Notes: a model not told the origin generated them from the letters alone. Counted from the first letter of the stretch, positions 44,097 through 56,851 are shown. The stretch: 64,000 nucleotides of DNA from Camellia lanceoleosa (GCA_025200525.1 CM045763.1:91543944-91607943), one strand, 5' to 3'. Made by a program: numbers and translations.

Positions 44097-44391
44097 CTAG
44101 CCAAGTTCGAGAGCCCACTTTGAAACGCGCCCTGATGCTTCTGCACTATAGAGTACTGACCGAAAGAGGTAGTCCGTTAGTACCCTAATGGTATGCCCCT
44201 GAAAGTAATGCATCAGTTTTCTTGCTACCACGACTAGGGCTAGGATGAGTTTTTCCAACGGAAGGTAACGTGTTTTGGCGTCAACCATTGCCTTGCTTAC
44301 ATAATACACTGGTCACTGCTCCGCAAGCTCTTCTTTTAACAGTACGGCGCTGACAGCTCGATCAGAAACTACCAGGTTTAAAATGAGCGGG
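44097..44391 (-). pseudogene. First (gypsy-type) RNase H of M
   Basis: The open piece 44309-44097 carries MYYVSKAMVDAKT, LPLEKLILALVVVARKLMHY and VLTDYLF. The upstream part is shifted out of frame. A stop follows at 44097, as in P. Confidence 0.78.
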
Positions 44392-45260
44392 TCACCTGCC
44401 GAAGGTGTTGTCAAGAGTGAAACTGATCAAAGGTAAGTCTTCAGACCATTGAATAGCGGCTTTGCACTCAGAGGTCCATCCAAAAGCTTTACCCTGCCGT
44501 AGGGTATGAAAGAATTGTCGGCAGCAATCTGTGGAACGACTAATGAACCTGTTGAGTGCGGCGGCCATCCCTATCAACTTTTGAACCTCCGTCACCGATC
44601 GAGGGGAGCCAAGTTCTAGGATTGCTATGATTTGCCACAGGTTGGCTTCGATTCCTCAGTGATTGACAATGTAGCCAAGGAATTTGCCGAATCCGATCCC
44701 AAATGCACATTTGGAAGCGTTCAACTTCATTTTGTACTTGCGTAAAATGCCGAATGTCTCTTCCAGATCGACTAGATGAGTTTGCTCTTCTTTGGATTTG
44801 ACCACCATATCGTCAATGTACACTTCCATAGTATGGCCGAGTTGCTCCTTGAACATGGCAGTGACCAGTCTTTGGTAAGTTGCCACTGCATTCTTTAGCC
44901 CAAAAGGCATAACCTTATAACAATAGATTCCTCTTAGAGTGAGGAATGCAGTTTTGGCTTGGTCCTCTGGATGCATGGCAATTTGATGGTAGCCTCTGTA
45001 GGCATCGAGGAAGCTCATACATTGATGACGAACCGTGGCGTCTACAAGTTGGTCAATTCTGGGGAGAGGAAAACAATCCATGGGGCAAGCTTTATTTAAG
45101 TCCGTGAAGTCCACACAAACACGCAAAGTCCCATTTTTCTTCTTTACAACCACAGTATTCGACAGCCATGTAGGATAGGTCACTTCTCGGATTGCCCCGG
45201 CATCAAGCAACCGATCAACTTCCTCAATAATGGTAGCAATGAGTTCTGTGGCTGACCGTT
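44392..45260 (-). pseudogene. Reverse transcriptase of M
   Basis: Open from 45210 to 44656: GAIREVTYPTWLSNTVVVKK, RVCVDFTDLNKACP, FLDAYRGYHQIAM, MPFGLKNAVATYQR, VYIDDMVVKS, KFLGYIVNH, then a stop. The thumb part (LIGMAAALNRFIS) continues at 44595-44392. The catalytic Asp residues are kept. It is about 90 percent like P by eye. Confidence 0.88.
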
Positions 45261-45963
45261 GGCGTTTCTAAATAATCAGCTTACATTTGGGGTTGACATT
45301 TAAACGATGCTGAGAAACAGATGGATCTACCCCCGGCATCTCATACGGTGACCATGCAAATACATCAAGCTTGCCGAGTAAGAACGTAATTAGCTGTTGC
45401 CTGTCGATTTTATTCAAGGATGCGCTGACCATGAAGAACTTGTCAGGATTCCCGTCAATTTCAACTCGATCCAGGGCTTCCGTGGCCTTTTCACTTGGGA
45501 GTCATCCAACATCGTCGAGGCTCTCTTGATCCGACACCTCAATAGAATTCACTTCCAGCTCTCTTGGTGTCTTTGCTGCAAGAAGATAACATGCTTGTGT
45601 CGATTTCTAGGAACCACGGATTTGTTCAAAGCCGCGTTCAGTCGGGAAGCGGAGCAGTTGATGATAGGTGCTTGGTACGGCGTGCATGGCATGCAACCAA
45701 GTTCGTTCCATGATGAGATTATACGACGAAGGCAGCTTAACAACCAAGAATTCCACATCCACTGTTCGAGAGCCCGCTCGAACTGGTAGTGTGATTTTGC
45801 CCAACGAGTATTCCGGATTAGCGTTGAAGTCGAATAACGGATAATGAGCTGGAGATAGGTCTGACTCGGTGAACCCAAGTTTGATGAAGGTCTTGTAGTA
45901 CATGACTTCTGAAGTACTCCCCTGGTCAATAAGAACACGTTCAACGATGAATCAACTTATGCG
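45261..45963 (-). pseudogene. Aspartic protease and linker of M
   Basis: The active-site region reads VLIDQGST (Ser of D-S-G replaced by Gln). It is followed by LGFTESDLSPAHYPLF, GKITLPVRAGSRTVDVEFLV and YNLIMERTWLHAM. Stops occur in the linker near 45600 and 45490. Not functional. Confidence 0.75.
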
Positions 45964-47637
45964 TAGTTCGATAACCAATGGATCGATGTGGGGGAGCGTT
46001 ACGCCAATCAAATCAGAATCGTCAAAGGTAATACTCGGAGCTTCATGGGGCCGTTTGGCTTGTGTGATTTTCTTTTGGGGGTCAGGATTCGACTGAATTG
46101 TATGAATCGCAGATGCCGTTGGTAGGCTATATATCATATGGATTACGCCGAGTGGAGGTGAATCCTGCCTTAAAGCTATTATTTTGGTTGTGTTGTCTTT
46201 TCGGACGTACTGCTTAAGCCAACCGTCTTGTACCAATTCCTCGAGGTGATCCTTCAACGCATAATAACTCTCGGTATCATGACCGTGGTCCTTGTGATAT
46301 TCGCACCGCCTATCCCGTCTCCTCGTGTCGGGAGGTCCTACCATTTTTTATGGCAATTTGAAGAACGGAAGGTGTTGAACTTTAGACATAACCATGCTGA
46401 TTGGCTTCAAAAACTCTGTATATTTCTTGTTCGCGCGCCTTGTGCGCCTGCTATCCACTTGAAGTTATTCACTAGCTCGGTGGGAACATTGGTCATTTGG
46501 TCAGCGCGATTCCCATCTTCTGTCTCGTTTAGCCCGATTCCACGGTTCAAGGCTCCACGATGGTGCAGAATTTATCGATTAAACCATCTTAGAAGGGGCC
46601 GTCTTGTTGGCCTTGTGCCCGGCTTTAACCCTCAGGGCGTCATCTTCCACTTTGCAATATTCCTCGACTTTCTTCATCAACGACCAAACTATTTTGGGGG
46701 GCCTTCTAGTCAAGGAACTACGGAGGGCACTATCAGGATGCAACCCCATTTTAAAGGCGGTGATGGCCATGGAGTCGTTGCAGGTGTCATCCACAAGATT
46801 AAAGTATTCCCAATAGTGCCGAATACGTTCGTAAGGTTTCCCCTAGTTGGATTTGCACTGCCCAGAGAGAGTCGGCTTGCTTCGGCTGGACCTCATTGGT
46901 GATGAATCTTGCCCTAAAGGATTTCTGTAATTGATGGAAGCTCTTAATCGATGCCAGTTCCAACTTATAATACTATCTGACAGCCAATGGTCCCAAACTG
47001 CTCGAAAATATCTGGCACATTAGAGCCTCGTCATCTGTATGCAGCGTCATGGCTTGCTTATAATGATGGATATGGTCAGTGGGATCTGATTTTCCATCAT
47101 ATAGGGTGAACGATGGAGCCTTGAACTTTTTGGGTAGTATTGCCCTTGCGATCTGTCACACAAAAGGGTCATGTTGGTCCTCTTCGTCTGAATCATTTCT
47201 TCTTCTCTTATTCCATGCACGCGGACTTCTTTCAGAAGAACTGGAGACTTCGACTCGTCCCTTTTTTTTTGGGTTCTAGGGATGAGGAGTCAGAATCGCT
47301 GCCACTATCTTGTCTCCAAACTCGAGGTCGTCGACCATCCTTTCTTAGAGGTTGTGGCAGATCTTGGCACGCAGCCTGTTGGGATTTTGCCACCTCCAAG
47401 GTCAAATCCTGTCAAAGGCGCTCGTTCTCAGCTATCATGTTCTCTGACCTCTGTTCGTTTTGTTTCGCCTGATCCATAATTGCTTGCATTGTTTTATCAA
47501 CTGAATCGAAGTTCAAGGCTCTTCGTGCAGTAACATTTTATAGTCCCAGCATGGTGCTTAGAGTGGTATCGAATCATGGCGTAAGGTTGTTAGCAACTGC
47601 CGGAGGATCTTCCGTCACGCCCGCCGTGGATGTGCTA
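45964..47637 (-). pseudogene. gag of M, start codon lost
   Basis: The start codon of P (ATGGTGGGCG) reads ACGGCGGGCG here (47637-47635). The capsid part has AILPKKFKAPSFTLYDGKSD, DHIHHYKQAM and a conserved WSLMKKVEEYC block. The zinc knuckle is CEYHKDHGHDTESYY, with its last Cys replaced by Tyr. Stops at 47570-47580, 47100-47180 and about 46970 and frameshifts near 46800 break it. Confidence 0.8.
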
Positions 47638-47642
47638 GAGTA

Positions 47643-47660
47643 TTCCCACAGGCGGCGCCA
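47643..47660 (-). other. Primer binding site of M
   Basis: On the minus strand TGGCGCCGCCTGTGGGAA lies two bases inside the 5' LTR. It is the same type as in P. Confidence 0.85.
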
Positions 47661-47662
47661 AT

Positions 47663-48104
47663 TGTGGAGAAGTGGTTTGGAAATACTCTTTGGATCCAAT
47701 GGGACGCTCGAGATCCTCAACTAGCTACCTAAAAATGAATGAACACTCCGGTCAGGGGTGCCGGAATTAGCACTCCGATGGATAAGTCAGTATATACTCT
47801 CTTGGTTACTTCTATCTTAAGTTAAGCTTACTTATTCTCACATACCTCTCTTGGGTTGATGTTCCTCTATTTATGTTTTCCTCTGGGCCTCAGGGTTGGG
47901 CCCACTTTTAGTCCACCGTGCAATTATTTACTCGACTCCTTTTGTTGCTGACCAATCTCCACTCGGCTCCTCGCTCAACTAGTTCTATGGCTGATTAGGA
48001 TACCTCTGAATTTATATAAGACGGGGCCGAATGCAATGTATATGTCTCAATTCTTGAAGAATAATATTCGGCCTCTTTACATCCCCAAATACTCAGCTCA
48101 CACA
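47663..48104 (-). mobile_element. 5' LTR of M
   Basis: 442 bp, matching 18331-18771. It is followed by CCTCC (48105-48109), the right copy of the target duplication. Confidence 0.92.
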
Positions 48105-48109
48105 CCTCC
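48105..48109. repeat. Target-site duplication of element M (right)
   Basis: CCTCC, identical to 18326-18330. Confidence 0.9.
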
Positions 48110-48459
48110 GTCAAGGCATTGACTTGGGAAGACTCGGAATTGAGGCTTCATTTTTGTTTTATTGTTATTTGTTGAATGTAAGCCCAGGGCTGTATTTGCA
48201 TTAAGTTGAAACTCCATTTTGTGTAACCAAGATGTTCTTGGATAAATTTGTAAGCCTATAGAGCACTTATTAGCTGTTTGGCTTCCATTTTATACTTGTT
48301 GTAAAATGCATGCTTGGGATTAGAACTAGGGCATTAAGATGTGAACAGCATGTATTTGGTATTTGGGATTAAATGGAAATGGATGTATGGAATAGTTAGT
48401 TAGATATATGTGTTTGTTGTATAAATAGATATACCCTACCCAATTTTTGGAGCATTACA
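48110..48459 (+). mobile_element. Left LTR of O, last part
   Basis: It continues exactly where 18330 stops, judged by alignment with 54068-54435 of the right LTR, and ends AGCATTACA. Confidence 0.9.
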
Positions 48460-48462
48460 ACT

Positions 48463-48474
48463 TGGTATCAGAGC
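48463..48474 (+). other. Primer binding site of O
   Basis: TGGTATCAGAGC three bases after the LTR, as in element B. Confidence 0.92.
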
Positions 48475-51426
48475 TACCGAGTTTGAATACTTAGGGCTCG
48501 TGGGAAATGGTTTTTACCACAGTGGGTTCATTTCGCTAGTGAGAAATGTTGCATATCTTATATGCTATGTGATAACATGTTTATGTAACTATGTGGGTAT
48601 AGGGTTAAACTTTTGAGATATGATTTGCGTCCATGAAATTCTTTGAGGTCCTTTTAGAAAAGCACCTGATCAATGCTATTTCTATTTGGAAGTCCTTGAA
48701 TGTTTGTGGAACGAGTCAATATCTTGGAGGGGTAACTCGTATGTGCTCTATGTGACTATGTGCTTATATGGTTTGCCTTATGTGATGTTGATACATGTGT
48801 AGGTTTATGTTTAATCTGTATGTAGCGTGTTAGAACTAGTGTGGAGTACTTACTTCTGAGCTAAATTATGTCTCTTATATAAAACGTCTTAAGGTGGAAG
48901 AAGTCGTAATAGAGGCACTTGGGGTGCCCAGGATGTTCTCATGTAGGAGGATACCTCTTCCCCAGGAAGAATGTGTAAGCTAGAGTAATATGGCCGGGAT
49001 GATTGGTCAAGATGTTGTGAAATTAGTATTAAAGCGTAGGTTAACCAATTTGTATGATTGTGGGTGTAAATATGACCTTAAAATAGTCGAGTTTGTGTTG
49101 TGTAGCAACTGGTTTGTTTTTATGAGAAGTTAATTATTTTTCAACTTTATATCAAGTTTGTGGAAGTGGGTCAGATGTGAAAAATCTTGAAAGTAGAGTG
49201 AGTTAGATATTAAACTTGTTGTAGTAGTACGGTTTGGTTGCAACTTTAATGCTAATTAAAGTAACCTAAGATAAAATATTTTGGAGTGTGCATTGAAATA
49301 CGTAAAGGTAGTTCTAAAATTCCTTGGGAATAAACGTGATCTTAGCATGATACAAATTATAGAATGTAGTAAGAGATGTAATTCTTAGAGTTTGTTTGTT
49401 CATAATTTTGTTACAAATCCTAAGAGGGTGAACGAGGTAAATAATTTTGAAATAGATTGAAATGAGTTTAAATTTGATTGGGGCTACGTTTTTTGATTGA
49501 ATTTTTAGTAGTAAAATATATATATTTTGAGTTTGATGGAGCTAATTGTCTTAGAGTTGATTGTTGATGTACCCAAGTGCAATAAGTGTTTAGGGATATA
49601 ATGTAATTGATGTCTCGGGAGTTATGTTAGCAAACCAATGTCTTTAAAGAAATTTTTGAAATGATCATGTGAGGATGTTGTGATTCTATGGAGATTATGA
49701 TCAGGTGCCTTGAGATGGTTGATGTGACTATGATTTGAGTATTATCATGAAAATTAGTGCTTGATCCATCGCGAGTGATTGATGTTAATTTTATAGTTAA
49801 TCGTACTTATGGATTAGAAATTGTGAATATGAGAAGAATACGTGAGCATTTTGGGTTAAGTTTGGCGTGTGTAGTGACGGTGACTTTCATGCAATTGAAA
49901 TGGAGGTTATTTTGTATCCCTTGTCTTTTAGCTATAAGATTGTTTTGTATCCTCAATGTAAGAGTTGTGAACCCCTTATATTGATCCTTCGTTTTGCTAT
50001 AAGTGTGGCCAGAATTTGTGCTATTGGTATGTTGATCTAATATTATCATTGGGTTTAATTTGGGTGTATTTGACCGTGAGTGATAAGTGGTTTTCCTAAA
50101 TTAAAAGATATTTAGTTTTGCCTAATAGAGGGCAATTTCTTATTTTAATTTTATTCCATGGTGTTTTGTGATGGTATTATTTTATAAGAAGTTATTTGGC
50201 GGACTCCTTGTTGGAGAATAAATTGGTATGAAGTACTTTTGCTATTTTGTTTAGTCTTGCAAAATTGTTATGGAATGACTATTGTTGGCTTAGAAAATTC
50301 CTAGAGTGAACATGTGGCATTGTAGCAAGTGGTAGTACCTTTTTAGAGTTGTGCAAGGGTGAATTTGATTAGAGGTATTGGATGAGATTTTGAAGTAACC
50401 ACAAGACTAATCCTTCGTCTTGAGTTGTGTAGGCTTTCGTGGTGGGTTTGATATGGTAATTCGTGTTGTTATTTGTGACATAAGCAGCTATGCGGATTCG
50501 ATTTTATTTTCTTTGTAATTTAGTAAGCTGTGGTAGATTACTTTTTAAGTTAAATTATTATTCAGGTGCAGAGCAGATTTAGTAGTGATTGGATTGAAGT
50601 ACTGAAGATATTTTAGTTAGAATTCTCAATCAGAAGTATAGAATTATTTCTTTTGGCGAGGGATGTACATTGAATTTCCTTTGTAGAGATTTTATTGCAA
50701 TTTGAGGTTAATGAATTTATTAACGATTTGGAAATTTTAGAACTATTTCAATGTTAACCTTTATATGTGTCTTATTGTGATTGGTTTTGTATACTTCTAA
50801 GGTGAGAGGTAGACTATTTTGTTGACTGGCCTCAAGAGCAATATTAATACTTGTCACTAAGTGAGTTAATATAGTAAGAGTTGTTTAATTTGGGTTTGAT
50901 CTCATGGGTTATCGTAATATTAGTGTGATGTAGAATAGTGTTGGTAAGGTATTGTCTATTTTGTGACGGTTGACGGTCACTATTTGAGTTGGTGGTTAGT
51001 GTTTTTGAAGAGTTATTATTTCATTTTGTTAAGGTCTCAGAGTAGTGATAGGTCTTTTGGCCTTGAGATGCATTATGCATTAGGCGATGGAGATAGTTTG
51101 TTGAAGTTGGGTTATTGCCAATAAGGTATGGTGTCTTGGTATTCTAGGGAGTCGTTTTGTTATGCTTAAGGGATTAGATCCTATTTTGTTGCTGTGGGTT
51201 ATCGATGTGGATAGAAGAATCACTTAATGGTTTATACTAGCAAGGGTTTTATAATCAATTGTTATGCAAATGTCATGATTTGGTTTGTTACCAGTATGAC
51301 TTGTTGAGGCTCATGTAGTAGTCCAAGAAATTTTGTTGATGCATTAGTAAGTACCTGAGTGAGTTTGTGGGTGACTGTAGAATGTATTACATTACTTGAG
51401 TTTAATTTTAAGGACGAAATTTCTTT

Positions 51427-51438
51427 AAGGAGAGTAGG
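51427..51438 (+). other. Polypurine tract of O
   Basis: AAGGAGAGTAGG directly before the right LTR start. Confidence 0.8.
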
Positions 51439-51439
51439 T

Positions 51440-54435
51440 TGTAACGACCCAACAAAAAAAATTTAAATAGCCAGTGCACAATTTAATTGAGCAAATTTTC
51501 GAATTTGATTGCTGTGTAAATTCTGTGCGAAAATAGTTCGATTTTGTATTTTTTTAAAAATAGTATGGTCAAATGGGGTATTTTTTAGGGAAAGAAAAAG
51601 AAAAGATGTAGAGAATATTATTATGGTTTTTGGTGGGTGGTGGAAGAGAGTCAAGAAGATGATTATGTTTTTAGTGGAGAATATTTATTAAAGACAGAGA
51701 GAAAGGGATGAGGCAGCTTGTTTTTGATAAAAGAAGATTTTTCTTTTTTTGGTGGGGGCAGAGAGCATCTTCGAGGTGGAGGAGAAATGATAAGAAAAAA
51801 CAAAAAAGAAAAGGTGAATGTGCTGGGTTTATGTGTGGTGGGGTGGTGTATGAGCTAGGCAAGCATTGTCTAGGTGAAAAGAATAAGAATATAGGGGGAA
51901 AAAATGAGTCGCTTCTTGGCTTCGATTTCACACACACACATTGAGAAGGGAGGACGCATTGCTCCCTCTCTCTGGCCTCTCCCTCAGCTGCTTTGTGGGA
52001 GCATAGTTGATCATGATCTACACACACACAAAAAATATATATTCTGGCTACATGCTTCTCTCTCGGCATGCACACGGCAGCAGCTAGAGGAGGGAGAGAG
52101 ACACAGACACAATGCACATGAGAGGAGACATCATCTGAATTTGGTTATCAACTCAAAACCATGAATGATCAACCACAATCTCTCTCTCTCTACAACTCTC
52201 TCGGCTGGGTCTCTCTCTGTGCAATTCCATATATGTTTCTCACCTGTGTCTTGTTCCTTAGTTGAGAGGTTTTTCGACGAGCATGCATGAGAGCAAAGAA
52301 ACGACCCTCAATCTCTCTCCCCACTCACCCATGTCTTAACTTGTCTTCCATTCTAGTTGACATCGACCTCGATCATCCTTGTCGCCAGTACTTTGTGAAA
52401 CTCATTACCATAGTTAGTTGCGCTTGGCTCAACTACATATTGTTCACCGACAACGCTATTGCCACATGAAGGTCAGCAAGATCTACTTGCTGCGCAACCG
52501 TAGCTTCTACCAGATTTATTTATATTTGTGAACCCAAACTGTAAAGCACTCTCTTCCTCCTATTTCTATATTTTAAAATAATAAAAAAAAAACATGCATA
52601 AATAAATTTTAGAAATAAATTGAAGTGAGAGACTGCCGTTTTGCATAAACCCCATCAAAGTTTTCTCTTCTTGTTCAATCTGATGATTATTTACGCACAC
52701 ACACACAATAAGTAACCATTAAATTTATTTATTTAATCTTCCGATTATATTTGGGAGTTTTGGCTTCTTGTAGAAGTTCTTGGCTATTTTTTTTAGTGAA
52801 GATTAGCATGTAAATTAATTGTGTCCAATCCACTGTACCTTAGTTCTTGAGGCCAAAGTGAAGAGCTTGGTGAGAGCAACATTTTGATCGGTGGAGATCA
52901 AAATCCGACAAAATCGAAAATTTGGATTAGCTTTTCATCATACTTGAGGTAGGGATTTTTCCTACGCTTCTTTATGTATTTTTACTTGATTATATGGAGC
53001 TTAGAGTTGTATATAATTTAATTAAAATTTTTGGAAAATTTGTGATTTATTTGCTTAAAAGGGAAATTTTGAGAAAAATAAAGAGTTGATGCCCAAATTG
53101 CGAAAATGTAAACTTGGAATATGTTTGTAAGGTTATGAAAGAGCTAATTTTAAATTTGAACAAAAACGGACTTTAATTCGATCGGTTTTGAAATTTTTGC
53201 CGGTGTGCGACCAAAAGAGCATTTTTAAATAAAGCAAATGAATCATGTTTAACTTTTGGGGCTTTTGATCAAAATAGGATGTCATAGTTGAATAATGCTT
53301 GGAGAATGAGTTTAGAAAGAAAATGATGTTTTCTTGGGCACTAGTGGTATTATTTTACTTAATGTATCTGTTGGAATAAAACCAGCACGGTTAGAAATGG
53401 ACCTTGAGAGGTTACTAGACGTGATTGTGATATGAAAGCTAGTGTAGTTGTTCATATTTAATGAGATGTGGAATAGATTGTATTTATCGAAACTTTTGGA
53501 ATTTAATTATTTAAATATCTGTTTAGAAATATCTGTTTGGGCTATCGGTGGAGGATAACCATAATTGTTGTAAAAAGGCATGAGACTTAGGCAAATCGAA
53601 CAACATTTCTCATTTGTTGCATTAGACATTGCATTACATTTGTTTCATTGGAAATGTATCTGTTTTTTTGAAATGTTTATAAATGTACTTGTTTGCGAAA
53701 AGATGAATAATTGGTGAATCTGGGTAAGGGATGTGGAACCGTGCGGTTAAGTGTTGAGCCTTCCAGTTTACTGGTAAAAATGACAGTGGTAGTGCATTAG
53801 GGCCTACTTGCAAACACTCACCTAGAGATTCACAAAGCTTGTATTCATGTAACAGATATGGTTTAAAATGGAAATGGTTTTATATCTATTGTTGCATCTT
53901 AGCATTGCATACTTTATAAAAAGAGAGATAAATTGTTTTATCATGAGCATGGCATGAGCATACTCCTCTTTAGTCTTGTCATGGTTCATATGTTGTGTAG
54001 TATATCTCTACTAGGTTGTGGCTCACCCTATAAGGGAAACTATTTCAGGTACAGGTGCTATGCCTCTGTCAAGAAATTGACTTGGGAGGACTCAGAGCTG
54101 AGGCTTCATTTTTGTTTTATTGTTATTTGTTGAATGTAAGCCCAGGGCTATATTTACGTTGAGTTGAAACTCCATTTTGTGTAACCAAGAATATTCTTGG
54201 ATAAATTTGTAAGCCTGTAGGGCACTCATTATCTATTTGGCTTCCATTTCATACTTGTTGTAAAATGTATGCTTGGAATTGGAATTGGGGCATTAAGATG
54301 CGAACAGCATGTATTTGGTATTTGGGATTACATGGAAATGGATGTATGGAATAGTTAGCTAGATATATGTGTTTGTTTATCAGGTGGGTTTGTTGTATAA
54401 ATAGATATACCCTGCCCAATTTTTGGGACATTACA
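51440..54435 (+). mobile_element. Right LTR of O, complete (2996 bp)
   Basis: It starts TGTAACGACC and ends GGACATTACA. It gives the intact reference for the split left LTR. The CT/GA-rich stretches and the (CA)n tract at 51700-52160 encode only low-complexity frames. A conserved segment near 54018-54068 (GGCTCACCCTATAAGGGAAA then TTTCAGGT) is also found in LTR B and the solo LTR. Confidence 0.93.
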
Positions 54436-54440
54436 ATATG
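54436..54440. repeat. Target-site duplication of element O (right)
   Basis: ATATG, identical to 15689-15693. Confidence 0.9.
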
Positions 54441-54649
54441 CTTTCAATTTTGCATAAAATATGCTCTTGTCTCTTGCATAGAATATGCTTTCAATTAACA
54501 TCATGCATCGGTTGTCTATCTTGCATGGAACATGCATTGTCACCATATTGATTTGTAATCTTGTTCACTCGTTCATTCTGTGCATCTATTACATAATAAT
54601 CTCACTTCGTGCATCTACCACACAATCTCACCATATGTCACACTATCTT

Positions 54650-54985
54650 GTGCATTTCACCTACATCGCACTGTCTAGTGCATTTCAACTTATATCGCAT
54701 TGTCTAGTGTATTTCAACTTATATTGCACTGTCTAGTGCATTTCAAATTACATCGCACTATATTGTGCATTTTAACCCTCATCGCACTGTCTAGTGCATT
54801 TCAATGCACATCGCACTATTTTGTGCATTTTAACCTACATTGCACTATCTAGTGCATTTCAACTTACATCGCACTGTCTAGTGCATTTCAACTTACTTTG
54901 CACTATCTTGTGCATCACATTGTCTTGTGCATTCATTCTCACTCGCACTGTCTTGTGCACTTGCATCGCACTGTCTTGTGCACTT
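54650..54985 (+). repeat. 29-bp minisatellite, about 12 copies
   Basis: The unit is CGCACTGTCTAGTGCATTTC plus AACTTACAT. Its first half is a near-palindrome (GCACtgtctaGTGC). The last copies lose part of the unit. Confidence 0.9.
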
Positions 54986-55588
54986 GCTGGTCTAGAAGAC
55001 CTTAAATCCTCTAGAGGTGCAATTCCTTTGGTGTTTGTCGTGCCCAAATGACTTCTGATGGTCTGGTATAGCCATCTGCCTGTGTTTACAGTGAGTTCCT
55101 AGGAAACCAGCTGAGACGGTGGAAACTAAAGTTCAAGTGGCCGAGGCCTAGAATGCAAAGGTTCGAGATTTTCGAGACTAAAGTTTGGTTTAAATACCCA
55201 GGGATGTATCCCCGGCTTTGAATCTGTATGGCAGCCCCATAGATTGAGATAACATTTGTGCGCCTTAATTTTGGATACTGAACCAACCTAATCTATCACC
55301 CCGTTGGGGAATAGGGAAAGTTGTGAATATGATCAAGAAGAAAAGCGACATCCATGGCTTCTATATGTAAAGGTTACCCCTTGTCAGCATTTGAGGGCCT
55401 TTGAACTATGAGTTGAAGGTAAGAGTTTGAAGAACACAAGAGAGAGATCCCTGTCAGGGTAGAGTAATTCATCGTCACTCACCCCATAAGGTACTTTCTA
55501 AAGTGCCGCTTTGTTTGTTTATTATATTTCCTATGCATCTGTCACACAATCTCATCATACTATTCGTATCCGTCACATTATCTCAAGA

Positions 55589-56335
55589 CCTCTTCTCACA
55601 ATTTCAGCATGGTTGGAGTGTTCTTCCCTTACATGATTTTAGCGTGTTTAGAATTTATCTTAGGACGCGTGGAACATGACCCTGAGCAGTTTTCTTAGGA
55701 TCTCTTCTTAGGATTCCAACGTGGTTTGAGTATTCTATTCCTCACACAATTTTAATGTGTTTGGAATTTATCTCAGGACGCGTGGAACGCAACCCTAAAC
55801 GATTTTCTTAGGACTTCTTCCCACGATTTCAGCGTGGTTTGAGTGTTCTTTTCCTCACACGATTTCAGCATGTTTGGAATTTATCTCAGGACGCGTGGAG
55901 CGTGACCCTAAGCGATTTTCTTAGGACCACTTCTCACGATTTCAGCGTGGTTTGAGTGTTCTATTCCTCACACGATTTCAGCGTGTTTGGAATTTATCTC
56001 AGGGTGGAATGCGTCCCTAAGTGGTTTTCTTAGGACCTCTTCTCACGATTTCAACGTGGTTTAAGTGTTCTTTTCCTCACACGATTTTAACGTGTTTGGA
56101 ATTTATCTCGAGACACATAGAACATGACCCTGGGCAGTTTTCTCAAGACCTCTTTTCACGATTTCAGCGTAGTTAGAGTGTTTTTTTCCTTACACAATTT
56201 CAGCGTGTTTGGAATTTTTCTTAGGATCTCTTTTCACGATTTCAGCATGGTTAGAGTGTTCTCTTCCTGACACGATTTCAACATGTTTGGAATTTGTTCT
56301 TCCTTCTCTCATGATTCTAGCGTGGTTGGAGTATG
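55589..56335 (+). repeat. 110-115-bp tandem repeat, about 6-7 copies
   Basis: Each unit contains two related halves built on CACGATTTCAGCGTGTTTGG and CACGATTTCAGCGTGGTTTG, separated by an AGGACGCGTGGAAC block and a TTTTCTTAGGACCTCTTC block. CACGATTTCAGCGTG is itself an imperfect palindrome. Confidence 0.85.
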
Positions 56336-56851
56336 TCACCCTTATTCATTTACTACATTGTCCATTATATCCATTACATCATGCATCATTTCCATGTTAA
56401 GTTTAGTTTGGCATGTGCTCATATATTTCCCTCGTTAAAACATGGTTCTGTTATGTGTAAGCATCCATGCTACGCTGAGGTCAGTATTGAGGTTGTAGGC
56501 ACTTAGCATGTGTTAGGCGTCTTTTGGCTATGCCTACTTCTTTTCTGTGTTAAACGTAGTTTGTTTTGCATCTCTATTCCACTATGGTATTTGTGTGGTA
56601 AGCACTAATTGTGGTTTGATTATTTCCTTACATTGTCTATCATTTGCATTGTTTCGTTGTATTACGTATCATTTGCATCCTGCCCCTGAACTATGCTGGT
56701 TTGATTCCTTACAACGGGATACGTAGGCAACCCTTAGGTTCAACCAATTGCATCTGCATTGTGTTTGTTTGGCCAAGTCTTACGGCCTTGTCAAAATGGG
56801 TCATCTTGGGGCTTTGACATTCACTCACATCATTTCGTGACTTCGAGCTCT

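Larger units (their letters stand above)
18331..48104 (-). mobile_element. Element M: Tat-lineage Ty3/gypsy retrotransposon (minus strand), itself invaded
   Basis: LTRs of 441-442 bp at both ends, about 95 percent alike by eye, are flanked by a perfect CCTCC duplication. On the minus strand the order is 5' LTR (48104-47663), TGGCGCC-type primer site, gag, protease, RT, RNase H, second RNase H, element P, rest of second RNase H, integrase, tandem repeats, antisense ORFs, polypurine tract, 3' LTR (18771-18331). The second, archaeal-type RNase H and the antisense ORFs place it in the Tat lineage (Ogre/Retand type). It holds element P (31097-43458) and an E solo LTR (21187-25587). All its genes are broken. 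Confidence 0.88.
48460..51439 (+). other. Non-coding interior of O with a gag remnant
   Basis: The leader (48475-48880) resembles that of element B. Where B has its gag start codon, O has ACGTC (48884-48888) followed by a Gly/Arg-rich gag-like start that soon hits stops. No protease, RT, RNase H or integrase motif is visible in any frame over the remaining 2.4 kb, only AT-rich sequence. Near the end, TTTAATTTTAAGGACGAAAT resembles the usual close of gypsy pol. The interior looks like a LARD, in which coding capacity has been lost or replaced. Confidence 0.65.
15694..54435 (+). mobile_element. Element O: LARD-like Ty3/gypsy retrotransposon, split by element M
   Basis: Perfect TSD ATATG on both sides, LTRs TGTAAYGACC to CATTACA, a tRNA-Met primer site (48463-48474) and a purine tract (51427-51438) define it. 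Without M it would be about 9.0 kb: two LTRs of about 2.99 kb and an interior of about 2.98 kb with only a gag remnant. Long LTRs around a long non-coding interior are the hallmark of LARD elements, which depend on enzymes made by others. Its leader resembles that of element B, a plausible relative of its coding partner. The two LTRs look about 93 percent identical by eye, so it is not young. Confidence 0.88.

Noticed and set aside
45397..47479. Long plus-strand frames of 110-224 codons
   Set aside because: They are shadows of the minus-strand gag and protease of element M.
54650..54985. CRISPR-like 29-bp direct repeat
   Set aside because: The copies are contiguous with no spacers, and the context is a plant retrotransposon 3' region. 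It is a minisatellite.
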